A stretch of DNA of 64,000 bases from Bradyrhizobium sp. 149 (lineage in GTDB: Bacteria > Pseudomonadota > Alphaproteobacteria > Rhizobiales > Xanthobacteraceae). The notes beneath the pieces were generated by a model that worked only from the letters and a program-made list of their open reading frames with translations, was not told the origin of the DNA and searched no databases. The stretch is from assembly GCF_023073915.1 (NCBI RefSeq), contig NZ_JADPKK010000022.1, forward strand, positions 124,001-188,000. Reading direction: 5' to 3'. Made by a program: the position numbers and the translations under genes. Of the stretch, positions 46,450 to 55,017 are shown piece by piece (positions within the stretch are counted from its first letter, which is position 1; each line of letters begins with the position of its first letter).

Positions 46450-47203
46450 TCATTGTTGCCGGGCCCATTCGATGATCGCTGCGGCATCAGCGCCGGCTCG
46501 TGCCTCCCAAGCCGCAATTGCAGGCGTTGCCGCTGTTCGGAGCGTGGCGGCAAGGGACGGCGGCGCCGGCTCCGCGATATGGACACCGTTATTGCGCATT
46601 CGCGCCGGCCGCGCGCATGACCTCGGTGGAATTGGCATCATAGGCCCGCAAGTTCAGTTTCGGCAGGTCGTCGGCACCGTCGAGCGGCCGTTCCGACCAG
46701 AGGCCCGTGGCCGGCCAGATCGTCAGATACAGTAGCTTGAGGCCGTGTGCCGCAAGCGCTTTCTCATAGAGCGGGCGGGCCCGCAGATTGCTGGCGCGGG
46801 CGATTTCGACCGATTGCACGAGAAAGGGCAGGGTGGACAATCCGAGCACAGGGTCGAGGCTCGAGAGCGCGCCCGCGAAGGCATCACCGCCCGCGATCCG
46901 GCCGTCCAGCGCCGCGCGCGGCATCTCGCCCGAGTTGATCTTGAGCTGGTTGTCGAAGGCGTTCGTCAGGGTCACGAAACCGTGGGTACGGTCGGAGACG
47001 CGGCCGGCGAAAGTCGTGAGACCAATCCCGGAGATGTTATTCTCGGGGTATTCCGTGGTCATCCGCCAAATGACTTGAGACGTGACTTGAGACGTCACCT
47101 GCGCGGCGGCTGGCGCGACGCTCAGGAACAGCGCCGCTAGGGCAAGGATCTCGCGGATCCGTTTGGCGGGGTAACGCATTGAGGGAAGCAGGTTAGGCAG
47201 CAT
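46450..47203 (-). pseudogene. TRAP transporter DctP-like binding protein with internal deletion and frameshift
   Basis: Starts at ATG 47203 (or 47179) with a signal peptide ending APAAAQ. The first two thirds follow DctP periplasmic binding proteins: WRMTTEYPENNISG, KINSGEMPRAAL, LPFLVQSVEIARA, LKLLYLTIWPATGLWSE. At about 46590 the frame runs to a stop after MRAAGANAQ, but the true C-terminus continues in another frame (NNGVHIAEPAPPS to AIIEWARQQ, stop at 46450). About 80-100 residues normally between these parts are missing. No TRAP membrane genes lie nearby. Confidence 0.75.
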
Positions 47204-47224
47204 ATATTGGCAATCCGTCGAACC

Positions 47225-48262
47225 ATGGCACGATGCCACAAGATGGCAGATCAGACTGTCGCATGCCGCGCCGGTGCGCGCCACCGCCATGCCTGCACGC
47301 GATGGATGCAGATTGCGTTGTGCATCATCACCGCGCAACTTGCCTCGGCGACACAGGTCGCGGCGTGGGACAGTTCGCCCGCGAAGACCAATGTCGCCGT
47401 CCCCAGCGTCGAAGAGCTCGCGACGCCGCCGGCGAAGCCCGATACGCGCGAGAGCGACACGCGGGAATCGATCTGCCTGATCGTCGAGGCGGCGGCGCGC
47501 GATGCCAATTTGCCGCTCGAGTTCTTCGCGCGCGTGATCTGGCAGGAGAGCCGCTTCCAGGCCGATGCCGTCGGTCCCATGACGCGCAGCGGCGAACACG
47601 CGCAGGGCATCGCGCAATTCATGCCGGGCACCGCAAGCGAGCGCGGGCTGCTCAATCCCTTCAATCCGGTGCAGGCGCTGCCGAAGTCGGCGGAGTTTCT
47701 GAACGAGCTGCGCAACCAGTTCGGCAATCTCGGCCTGGCTGCCGCTGCCTATAATGCCGGGCCGCGCCGGGTGCAGGAATGGCTCGCCGGCACCGGCGGT
47801 ATGCCGGAGCAGGCCCGCAACTACGTTTTCGCCATCACTGGGACGAGCGTCGATGCCTGGGCCAAGGCAGGCGCGACCGGCAAGGGGCCGCCGAGCGCGC
47901 CGCCGACCAGTTGCCGCGATCTGATGGCGCTTTTGAAGCGCGCGCCGAATGCCTTCGTCGCCGAGCTCGAGCAGCATGTGGAGCTCGCGGCCGCAAAGAC
48001 CTGGGGCGTGCAGCTCGCCGCCGGCTTCGACCGCAACAGGGCGCTGGCGATGTATTCCCGCGCGGTCACACGGCTCAGCACGGTGATTGGCGACCGCGAT
48101 CCGAGCCTGCTGTCGTCCGTGATGCGCAGCCGCGGCACGCGAGCGTTCTATCAAGTGCGCATCGGTGCGGATACGCGGAGCGAGGCGGATGAACTCTGCG
48201 GTCGCATCCGCAAGGCTGGCGGGGCGTGCTTCGTGCTGAAGAATCGTGGTGTGAGCGGGTAG
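47225..48262 (+). CDS. Lytic transglycosylase with C-terminal SPOR-like domain
   Basis: 345 residues from ATG 47225; a TTG at 47207 and an ATG at 47306 are alternatives, the last giving a cleaner signal peptide. The SLT domain (about 80-200) has FARVIWQESRFQADAVGP with the catalytic Glu, then GIAQFMPGTA and AAYNAGPRRVQEWL. The last 45 residues (AFYQVRIGADTRSEADELC) resemble a SPOR domain. The enzyme cleaves peptidoglycan glycan strands, probably at the septum. Confidence 0.87.
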   Translation: MARCHKMADQTVACRAGARHRHACTRWMQIALCIITAQLASATQVAAWDSSPAKTNVAVPSVEELATPPAKPDTRESDTRESICLIVEAAARDANLPLEFFARVIWQESRFQADAVGPMTRSGEHAQGIAQFMPGTASERGLLNPFNPVQALPKSAEFLNELRNQFGNLGLAAAAYNAGPRRVQEWLAGTGGMPEQARNYVFAITGTSVDAWAKAGATGKGPPSAPPTSCRDLMALLKRAPNAFVAELEQHVELAAAKTWGVQLAAGFDRNRALAMYSRAVTRLSTVIGDRDPSLLSSVMRSRGTRAFYQVRIGADTRSEADELCGRIRKAGGACFVLKNRGVSG

Positions 48263-48290
48263 GGGACGCACCCCGGAATGAGAGCCACGC

Positions 48291-49121
48291 GTGCATGCCA
48301 GCCCCGCCGCGCGCTTTCTTGACGCCAGCCACCGTATCGCCCGTTATGCAGCCACGATTCCTCACCCGGCCAAGACTCCCGTGGCGCTTCCTCCGCTCGA
48401 TTCACCTCAATGGCAAAGTCCCTGGCGCGCCTTTGCGTGGGGGCTGCGCTCGATCACGCAGACGATCCTCACCGTCGTGCTGTTCGTGACCTATCTCGGC
48501 ATCGGCGCGCTCGCCCACGATACCCATTTCAGCCTGCTCTGGGCGCTCTGCTCAACGCTGTTCGTCTGGGCAGGTCCGGCGCAGATCATCCTGATCACCA
48601 CGCTCGGCTCGGGTGCGACCGTTATCCAGTCCGCCATCGCGGTCACCGTCAGTGCGATCCGCCTGTTTCCGATGGTGGTCTCGGTGCTGCCCTTGATGCG
48701 CACGCCGACGACGAAGCGGCGCGAGCTGGTCTTTGCCGCCCACCTCACCGCCGTGACGCTGTGGGTCGAATGCCACCGCTTCCTGCCGCAGGTGCCGCGC
48801 GAGCGGCGCATCGCCTTCGTCCACGGGCTCGGCTGCGGCCTGGTCTCGGTGTGCCTCACGGCCAATGCGGTCGGCTATTTCCTTGCCGCCAATCTGACGC
48901 AGACGCTTGGCGCGGCGATCCTTTTGCTGACGCCGCTGTCCTTCCTGTTCTCGACCGCGCGCAACAGCCGCGAGGTCGCCGATGTCGTCGCACTCGCGCT
49001 GGGCATATTGCTGTATCCGCTGGCCGCGAAGATGAACTCCGGCCTCGACATCCTGGTCAGCGGCCTCGTGGCGGGCACGATCGCCTATGGCGTGCATTGG
49101 TGGCGGGAGGTGCGCGCATGA
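48291..49121 (+). CDS. azlC: AzlC family branched-chain amino acid permease subunit
   Basis: 276 residues from GTG 48291; a GTG at 48381 would give a more usual 246 residues. About seven spans. AzlC pattern: WGLRSITQTILTVVLFVTYLG, FVWAGPAQIILI and ARNSREVADVVALALGILL. AzlC with AzlD exports branched-chain or other amino acids. It overlaps azlD by four bases (ATGA), so the two are translated together. Confidence 0.88.
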   Translation: MHASPAARFLDASHRIARYAATIPHPAKTPVALPPLDSPQWQSPWRAFAWGLRSITQTILTVVLFVTYLGIGALAHDTHFSLLWALCSTLFVWAGPAQIILITTLGSGATVIQSAIAVTVSAIRLFPMVVSVLPLMRTPTTKRRELVFAAHLTAVTLWVECHRFLPQVPRERRIAFVHGLGCGLVSVCLTANAVGYFLAANLTQTLGAAILLLTPLSFLFSTARNSREVADVVALALGILLYPLAAKMNSGLDILVSGLVAGTIAYGVHWWREVRA

Positions 49122-49468
49122 GCTTCGCGCAGCTCATTGGCGACTGGCATGCGCTGGCGGTGCTGTTCGTCGCCGGCGTCGTTCCAAACCAGATATGGCG
49201 CATGCTGGGCCTCTGGTTCGGCGGCGGCATCGACGAGGGCTCCGAGCTGCTGGTCTGGGTACGGGCGGTCGCCACCGCGATCCTGGCCGGCGTCATCGCC
49301 CAGATCGTGGTCGAGCCGCCCGGGGCGCTAGCGAGCGTGCCGGATGCCTTGCGCTATGGTGCGGTCAGCGCCGGGCTGATCGTTTTCCTGCTGACCCGCC
49401 GCTCGATCTTCGCGGGCGTGGTCGCGGGCGAAGTCTTCATGCTGGTCGGCAAGTGGTGGTTGGGCTAA
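49118..49468 (+). CDS. azlD: AzlD family amino acid transport subunit
   Basis: 116 residues from the ATG inside the azlC stop. Four hydrophobic segments with NQIWRMLGLWFGGGIDEGSE between spans one and two, as in AzlD. Small partner of AzlC. Ribosome-binding GGGAGG is inside the azlC end at 49105-49110. Confidence 0.87.
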   Translation: MSFAQLIGDWHALAVLFVAGVVPNQIWRMLGLWFGGGIDEGSELLVWVRAVATAILAGVIAQIVVEPPGALASVPDALRYGAVSAGLIVFLLTRRSIFAGVVAGEVFMLVGKWWLG

Positions 49469-49499
49469 AACCGTCGGCGAACAGCAGGGAATAGGAAAT

Positions 49500-49991
49500 A
49501 TGGTTCGCGAAAACCAGCTCCGCGAGGGTGAAGTCTCGATCGAGCTGCCATCGACGCAGGATGCCGGCCTTGTCTTCATCGGCCGCATCCGCACGCCCTG
49601 GACCTCGCGGCTGGAGACCCCGCGACAGGGCCGGACAGACGGCCCGATATGCCGCCTCGAGATTTTCGAGCCGTTCGTGCCAGCGATCAAGGGCGTCGAT
49701 TTCTACAGCAACCTCGAAGTGCTCTACTGGCTCGACAAGTCGCGCCGCGACATCATCCTGCAAAGCCCGAAGAACAACGAGAAGACCCGCGGCACGTTTT
49801 CGCTGCGCTCGCCGGTGCGCCCCAATCCGATCGGCACGTCGATCGTGAAGCTCGTCGGTATCGAGGGCAACGCGATTCTGGTGCGCGGGCTCGATTGCCT
49901 CGATAACACGCCGCTGATCGACATCAAGCCGGATCGTTGCGAGTTCACCCCGCTGGCCGCGCCGCAGCCGGGGGATTTCGAGACGGAGTGA
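49500..49991 (+). CDS. trmO: TrmO/TsaA family tRNA methyltransferase
   Basis: 163 residues. The family core is visible: IGRIRTPW near the start, then CRLEIFEPF, LEVLYWLDKSRRD, KTRGTFSLRSPVRPNPIGTS (with Arg, Pro and Asn in the AdoMet pocket) and LDNTPLIDIKPDRCEFTP. TrmO methylates the N6-threonylcarbamoyladenosine at tRNA position 37. The C-terminal domain of the Escherichia enzyme is absent, giving a minimal form common in rhizobia. Confidence 0.82.
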   Translation: MVRENQLREGEVSIELPSTQDAGLVFIGRIRTPWTSRLETPRQGRTDGPICRLEIFEPFVPAIKGVDFYSNLEVLYWLDKSRRDIILQSPKNNEKTRGTFSLRSPVRPNPIGTSIVKLVGIEGNAILVRGLDCLDNTPLIDIKPDRCEFTPLAAPQPGDFETE

Positions 49992-50001
49992 AGTCTCTCC
50001 T

Positions 50002-50014
50002 CCGTCATTGCGAG
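50002..50014. repeat. Half copy of CGTCATTGCGAGC repeat
   Basis: CCGTCATTGCGAG matches the left arm of the perfect palindrome at 23123. The right arm is missing. It lies between the convergent stops of TrmO-like and HIT genes. Confidence 0.5.
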
Positions 50015-50017
50015 CAG

Positions 50018-50446
50018 CTATCCCGCCTTCAGCGCCGCGATCAGCTTGGTCGCATTCTCTTCCAGCACCTTGACGTCTTCCTTGCGGCTGGCGGGCGGCA
50101 GCATCGCCACGCCGTCGTGGCGCGGCATCACGTGCATGTGCAGGTGAAACACCACCTGTCCGCCGGCCGCCTCGTTGAACTGCTGCACAGTGATGCCGTC
50201 CGCCTTGAACGCCGTCATCGCTGCGGCGGCGATCTTGTGCGCGCCGCGGGCGACGTGGGCGTAGTCGTCCGGCTTGATGTCGAGGATGTTGCGGGCAGGG
50301 GCTTTTGGGATCACCAGCGTGTGGCCTGATACGCGCGGCATGATGTCGAGGAAGGCGAGCACGTGCTCATCCTCGTAAACCTTGTGGCAGGGGAATTCGC
50401 CGCGCAGGATCTTTGCGAAGATGTTGTTGGGGTCGTAGGCGGTCAT
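50018..50446 (-). CDS. HIT family nucleotide-binding protein
   Basis: 142 residues from ATG 50446. Histidine triad motif HLHMHVMPRH, with conserved FAKILRGEFPCHKVYEDEHVLAF at the start (two adjoining pieces) and HTLVIPKAPARNILD. HINT-type proteins hydrolyse AMP-linked phosphoramidates. The gene is of usual length. Confidence 0.93.
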   Translation of the reverse strand: MTAYDPNNIFAKILRGEFPCHKVYEDEHVLAFLDIMPRVSGHTLVIPKAPARNILDIKPDDYAHVARGAHKIAAAAMTAFKADGITVQQFNEAAGGQVVFHLHMHVMPRHDGVAMLPPASRKEDVKVLEENATKLIAALKAG

Positions 50447-50511
50447 GGCGGCGGCTCCCAAGAATTTTTGAGCTTAGTTTTGCGCTTACTGGCACCAGCC
50501 GCAGCGAACCG

Positions 50512-51756
50512 TCAAGGCGCCTCGTCGGCGCCTTTGCGGAACGGGCCGAGCTCGGCCAGCTCCCGTCCCGCTTCCGCGACATAGGCGCGTTCGCGCTTGA
50601 GGTAATCGTCGATGGCGCGGCGCAAACCCGGATCGGCGATGAAGTGAGCGGAGTAGGTGGTTCGCGGCAGGTAACCGCGAGCGATCTTGTGCTCGCCCTG
50701 TGCGCCGGCCTCCACATTCGCCAGGCCGCGTTCGATTGCGAAGTCGATGGCCTGATAATAGCAGACCTCGAAATGCAGGAAGGGATGATGTTCGACCGCA
50801 CCCCAGTTACGGCCGAACAGCGTGTCCGAGCCGATGAAGTTGATCGCGCCCGCGATCCAGCGATCGTTGCGACGGGCCATGACCAGCAGCACGTCCTGGC
50901 TCATGGTCTCGCCGATCAGCGAGAAGAATTCCCGCGTCAGATAAGGCCGGCCCCATTTGCGCGAGCCGGTCTCCATGTAGAATTGAAAGAAGGCGTCCCA
51001 GGCATCCTCGGTGATGTCCTTGCCCGTGAGCCGGTGGATGGTGACCCCGGCGGCCAGCGCATCGCGCCGCTCGCGCTTGATCGACTTGCGGTGCCGGGAG
51101 TTCAGCGTCGCCAGGAAATCGTCGAAATTCGCAAACCCCTCGTTGTGCCAGTGGAACTGCTGGTCGGTGCGCTGGAGGAAGCCGTGCTCGGCGAGCAGCT
51201 TCCATTCCGCCTCGCGCGCGAACGTGACGTGCACGGACGAGGCCTTGCTGACGCCGCACAGCGCCACCAGTCCACTCGCCAGCGCCTCCGTGACGCGCTC
51301 GCGGTCGACGCCGTCGCGAACCAGCAGCCGCGGTCCGGTCGCCGGCGTGAAGGGAACCGAGACCTGCAGCTTCGGATAGTAGCGCCCGCCGGCACGCTCA
51401 TAGGCATCGGCCCAGCCGCGGTCGAAGACGTATTCGCCTTGCGAGTGCGATTTCAGATAGCAGGGCACGACCCCGACGACGCGGCCACCGAGCTTGGCCA
51501 CGAGATGCCGCGGCCCCCAGCCGGTGCGGATCGTCGCCGAACCCGATTTCTCAACGGCGGATAAAAACGCGTAGGAGACGAAGGGGTTATAGGCAGGCTT
51601 TGAGAGGCCGAGGGAATCGCCTGGAAGCCCGGATGAGGTTCCCTTGCCATGCCCGTTACAAGGCTTGCCGGGATTGGCGCAGGCGTCCCAGTCGTCCGGC
51701 GATATTTCGCCAATGGAAGGTACGGCCTCAAGGGTGATTTCGGATGGTGCCATCAT
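50512..51756 (-). CDS. DUF482/GNAT-fold protein (peptidoglycan-type biosynthesis-like)
   Basis: 414 residues from ATG 51756 (ATG at 51753 follows directly). The protein matches the DUF482 family of FemAB-like proteins: NPFVSYAFLSAVEKSGSA, GWADAYERAGGRYYPKLQVSVPFTP in adjoining pieces, LNSRHRKSIKRERR, and EAGAQGEHKIARGYLP. Family members are predicted acyltransferases. Third gene of a RidA-GDPD-DUF482 array on the minus strand. Confidence 0.85.
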   Translation of the reverse strand: MMAPSEITLEAVPSIGEISPDDWDACANPGKPCNGHGKGTSSGLPGDSLGLSKPAYNPFVSYAFLSAVEKSGSATIRTGWGPRHLVAKLGGRVVGVVPCYLKSHSQGEYVFDRGWADAYERAGGRYYPKLQVSVPFTPATGPRLLVRDGVDRERVTEALASGLVALCGVSKASSVHVTFAREAEWKLLAEHGFLQRTDQQFHWHNEGFANFDDFLATLNSRHRKSIKRERRDALAAGVTIHRLTGKDITEDAWDAFFQFYMETGSRKWGRPYLTREFFSLIGETMSQDVLLVMARRNDRWIAGAINFIGSDTLFGRNWGAVEHHPFLHFEVCYYQAIDFAIERGLANVEAGAQGEHKIARGYLPRTTYSAHFIADPGLRRAIDDYLKRERAYVAEAGRELAELGPFRKGADEAP

Positions 51757-51807
51757 GCCCAAGATCGTGCATTGCAGCAGCGACTTCAAGAGCGGGGAAC
51801 ACCAAGC

Positions 51808-52554
51808 CTACGGCACGAAGCCCTCGAAGATCATCTGATCCGCATGTTGCCCGACCCGCGCCCGCTGCTCGGTCGTGCGCACGGTCCAGCCGAGCAGGGC
51901 GCAGCCGAAGACGTTGCGCGCGATACAGGGGCCGGGGGCCGGCAGGTCATCGACCCTAAAGGCGACGAAATGCGGCTGGGTCTGGAAGCCGTGGCGCAGG
52001 TACAGCATGCTGTCGCGCTGCTCCTGGGTCAGGTGAGCCCAATATTCGTCCTCATAGCTCCGCTGCGCGACAATCCCGCGCGGGCGGGCGGGCGACAGCT
52101 CGCGCAGCGCCAGCACCTGGTCGGGATCGAACGACATGCCGACGGCGGGGCCGTCATAGGATGCCAGCACCTCGGCCATCCGCTTCACCAGCTTGCGGTC
52201 GCCGTCAAAATGGCTCTTGACCTCGATCACCAGCGGCACGCGGCCGGCGACCAGGGCGCAGAGGTCGCTGAGCGACATCATCCGCTCGGCCGTGTCCTTG
52301 AACGTGACGGCCTTCAGCTCGGCGGCGGTTCTCTCGACCAGCTGGCCGGTGGCTTCGGTGAGACGGCCCAGCGCATGGTCGTGATGCACCATGGCTTCGC
52401 CGTCGGCGGAGAGCTGGATGTCGACCTCGATCGAGAAATTGCCCGCGATCGCAGCCTGGACCGCGCCCGGCATGTTCTCGACGATGCCGCGCGAAATGTC
52501 GTGCAGGCCGCGATGGGCGACCGGGCGGGCTGTCAGCCAATCAGGAGCGCGCAT
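51808..52554 (-). CDS. Glycerophosphodiester phosphodiesterase
   Basis: 248 residues. GDPD motifs: VAHRGLHD (catalytic His), SIEVDIQLSADGEAMVHHD (metal-binding Glu/Asp and second His), and VIEVKSHF. No signal peptide, so it acts in the cytosol. It releases glycerol 3-phosphate from lipid headgroups. Starts five bases after the RidA-family stop; cotranscription is likely. Confidence 0.92.
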   Translation of the reverse strand: MRAPDWLTARPVAHRGLHDISRGIVENMPGAVQAAIAGNFSIEVDIQLSADGEAMVHHDHALGRLTEATGQLVERTAAELKAVTFKDTAERMMSLSDLCALVAGRVPLVIEVKSHFDGDRKLVKRMAEVLASYDGPAVGMSFDPDQVLALRELSPARPRGIVAQRSYEDEYWAHLTQEQRDSMLYLRHGFQTQPHFVAFRVDDLPAPGPCIARNVFGCALLGWTVRTTEQRARVGQHADQMIFEGFVP

Positions 52555-52559
52555 TCGCC

Positions 52560-53027
52560 TCAGGCGACCTCGAACACGCCGTCGACCTCGACCGCCGCAT
52601 CCGCGGGCAGCGAGGCGACGCCGACGGTGGTGCGGGCATGGCGGCCTTTGTCACCGAAGGCGGCGACCATCAGGTCGGAGGCGCCGTTGAGGACCTTGGG
52701 CCCGTCCAGGAAGTCCGGCGCCGAATTGATGAAGCCGCCGAGGCGCACCACGCGCACGACCTTGTCGAGGTCGCCGAGCGCCGCCTTGACCTGGGCCAGC
52801 AGGTTGACGGCGCAGCCGCGGGCGGCCGCCGCGCCTTCTTCGATGGTGACGCCGGCGCCGAGCTTGCCCTTGGCGATCAGCTTGCCGGCGGGATCGAAGC
52901 AGACCTGACCGGAAACGAACAGCAAATTACCGGTGCGCACGAACGGCACGTAATTGGCCACGGGGGTAGGGGCCTCGTGCAGCTTGATGCCCTGTTCCGC
53001 CAGCTTCTGCTCGACCGTGCCCGCCAT
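52560..53027 (-). CDS. RidA family protein (YjgF/Rid2-like)
   Basis: 155 residues from ATG 53027. The Rid fold segments are visible: GNLLFVSGQVCFDPAGKL, NLLAQVKAALGDLDKVV, VVRLGGFINSAPDF, and the C-terminal ARTTVGVASLPADAAVEVDG. The Arg in HARTTVG aligns with the active Arg of Rid proteins that hydrolyse reactive enamines or imines. Length is at the long end, typical of the Rid subgroup with an N-terminal helix. Confidence 0.88.
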   Translation of the reverse strand: MAGTVEQKLAEQGIKLHEAPTPVANYVPFVRTGNLLFVSGQVCFDPAGKLIAKGKLGAGVTIEEGAAAARGCAVNLLAQVKAALGDLDKVVRVVRLGGFINSAPDFLDGPKVLNGASDLMVAAFGDKGRHARTTVGVASLPADAAVEVDGVFEVA

Positions 53028-53224
53028 ATCCGACCTCGTTGTCCAAAATCCATCCGCCCGGCCGCATCCTTTGCAGGCCGGGCGCCCTGTTTCGCCCATC
53101 GTGCCGTCACATGCAAGCAACCCCGGGGGCTGCATTTTGTTGAGACGGGGCAGGAGGTTCAGCGCCAGGGCTGCAACTTTACGTGAAACGGCCTCAGTTG
53201 CGACGCAATGGAACGGTCATTAAA

Positions 53225-54103
53225 ATGTCGAATCTGCGCTTTCCTCAGGGACCAGACATGCTGCACCTTTTCCGGACTTCGCTCGGTGTGACGGCGCTCG
53301 CGGCGGCCGCTCTCGGCCCGGGAGGCGGGGCGCTGGCCGCCAACGGTCCGTTCCTCGCGCATCAGGCGCTCTATGATTTGAGCCTGGTGAAATCGCGCTC
53401 CAATTCGATCAACAGCGCGCGCGGCCGCATCCTCTACAATTTCACTGGAAGTTCGTGCGAGGGCTACACCTCCGAATTCCGTCAGGTCTCCGAGCTCGAC
53501 AGCGGCGAGGGCAAGGTCACGCTCAGCGACCTCCGCTCCAATTCTTGGGAGGACGCCGCCGGCAAAAGCTACCGCTTCAAGATTGAGACGCGGATGAACG
53601 AGGCGGATGCCGGCCGTGTCGACGGCTCGGCGGAGCGCGACGGCGACCACATCAACGTCAAGCTGAAGCTGCCGGCGCCGAAGAGTTTCACACTCGACGG
53701 CAAGATCGTGTTTCCGACCGAGCAGATCCAGCGCATCATTGCCGCCGCAAAGGACGGCAAGTCGCTGCTCGAGCTCTCCGTCTATGACGGCTCCGACGAC
53801 GGCCAGAAGGTCTACAATACGCTGACCGTGATCGGCCAGCCGATCCCCGCCGAGCGCGCCGGCTCTCCTGATCCGTCGACGTCTGACGAGCATATGAAGT
53901 CGCTCAAGCGCTGGCCCGTTACCGTCAGCTATTTCGACCGCGAAGCCCAGCAGAAGGAAGGCGAGCAGACGCCGGTCTACGCCATGGCGTTCGAGCTCTA
54001 CGAGAACGGCGTGTCGCGCCAGCTCGTGCTTGATTACAACGATTTTGTGATTTCGGGCGCGATGGGCAAGTTCGACGCGAAGGACAGCAAGCCCTGCAAT
54101 TGA
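53225..54103 (+). CDS. eipB: EipB family cell-envelope protein (DUF1849)
   Basis: 292 residues from ATG 53225, with an alternative at 53258 that gives a short signal peptide (LFRTSLGVTALAAAALG). The mature protein has the DUF1849 features AHQALYDLSLVKSR, SINSARGRILYNFTGSSCEGYTSEFR in adjoining pieces, and two conserved cysteines (SSCEGY and KPCN at the end) expected to form a disulfide. EipB in Brucella is a periplasmic beta-spiral protein that maintains envelope integrity. It is divergent from the RidA operon. Confidence 0.92.
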   Translation: MSNLRFPQGPDMLHLFRTSLGVTALAAAALGPGGGALAANGPFLAHQALYDLSLVKSRSNSINSARGRILYNFTGSSCEGYTSEFRQVSELDSGEGKVTLSDLRSNSWEDAAGKSYRFKIETRMNEADAGRVDGSAERDGDHINVKLKLPAPKSFTLDGKIVFPTEQIQRIIAAAKDGKSLLELSVYDGSDDGQKVYNTLTVIGQPIPAERAGSPDPSTSDEHMKSLKRWPVTVSYFDREAQQKEGEQTPVYAMAFELYENGVSRQLVLDYNDFVISGAMGKFDAKDSKPCN

Positions 54104-54169
54104 GGGCTGGCCTGCAACACGGTCTCTGGCTAGGCTCCCTCCCAACCACAAACCTCCGGGAGCCCAACC

Positions 54170-54571
54170 ATGCCCAAGCTCGATCATCTGCGGCCCAGCG
54201 GCCTGCATCACAACCCCGCCTATTCGCACGTCGTCACCGCCACAGGTGCGCGCACCATCTACATCTCCGGCCAGGTTTCGGTGGATGAGGAGGGACGGAT
54301 CGTCGGCGAAGGCGACATTGCCGCGCAGACCACGCAGGTGATGCAGAATCTCGGTCACGCGCTGAAAGCAGCCGGCGCGAGCTACGCCAACATCGTGAAG
54401 ATCACGACCTTCGTCGTAAATTACAAGCCGGAGCTGCGCCCGATCATCGGCAAGGCCCGCTCGGCCTTCTTCGAAGGCATGGAGCCGCCGGCCAGCACCC
54501 TCATCGGCGTCTCGGCGCTCGCCGCGCCGGAATGGATGATCGAGATCGAGGCGGTGGCGGTCGCGGATTGA
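54170..54571 (+). CDS. RidA family protein (YjgF)
   Basis: 133 residues. HVVTATGARTIYISGQVSVD at the start, then QNLGHALKAAGASYANIVKIT and EMEPPASTLIGVSALA-like end (MEPPASTLIGVSALAAPEWM). A Ser replaces the usual active-site Arg-x-Ala context slightly, so it may be a Rid subgroup without deaminase activity. It lies 66 bases after eipB. It is a second Rid protein within 1.6 kb. Confidence 0.88.
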   Translation: MPKLDHLRPSGLHHNPAYSHVVTATGARTIYISGQVSVDEEGRIVGEGDIAAQTTQVMQNLGHALKAAGASYANIVKITTFVVNYKPELRPIIGKARSAFFEGMEPPASTLIGVSALAAPEWMIEIEAVAVAD

Positions 54572-54600
54572 TTTCGTAGCCCGGCTGAAGCGGAGTGTAA

Positions 54601-55017
54601 TCAGGGCTGCGAGTGCGTCGTCTTGGACAGCTCTTGTAAGACAGCCATCGCTTCGTCGGCCCGGTCAGCAAGCACGAAGAGATGGTCGTGATAAAAGGCC
54701 GACACGGCGTTCGCGCTGATGCCGGCTTCGGCCAGACGCGCCGTGATTGCGGCCAAGAACCCCACCGCCTGCAGCGAGGAATGAACTTTCAGCGCGATCA
54801 GGCGCGAGGCGAACGCGTAGCTTAGGCCTGTCGCTTCGGCCTCTTCGCGAGAGACCACGAGCGTCGTGCCTTCCTGCTCGCGGAACGTCAGCAAAGGGCT
54901 GAGCGCTGCGGGAATCGACTGGTCGGTCGGGATCGTGCAGAACACGAAGATGCCTGGCCGCAGATCCGGCTTCATGTCACTCAGCAGCACGTCGAGATCG
55001 CGCTCACCCGTCATCAC
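54601..55017 (-). CDS. ACT domain protein
   Basis: 138 residues from GTG 55017, or 137 from ATG 55014. Two ACT-like folds: residues about 20-75 (PGIFVFCTIPTDQSIP, EGTTLVVSREEAEATGLS) and about 70-125 (FASRLIALKVHSSLQAVGFL). No enzyme domain is attached, so it is a stand-alone ligand-binding regulator, probably of amino acids. The start overlaps the dinB stop by four bases. Confidence 0.82.
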   Translation of the reverse strand: MMTGERDLDVLLSDMKPDLRPGIFVFCTIPTDQSIPAALSPLLTFREQEGTTLVVSREEAEATGLSYAFASRLIALKVHSSLQAVGFLAAITARLAEAGISANAVSAFYHDHLFVLADRADEAMAVLQELSKTTHSQP

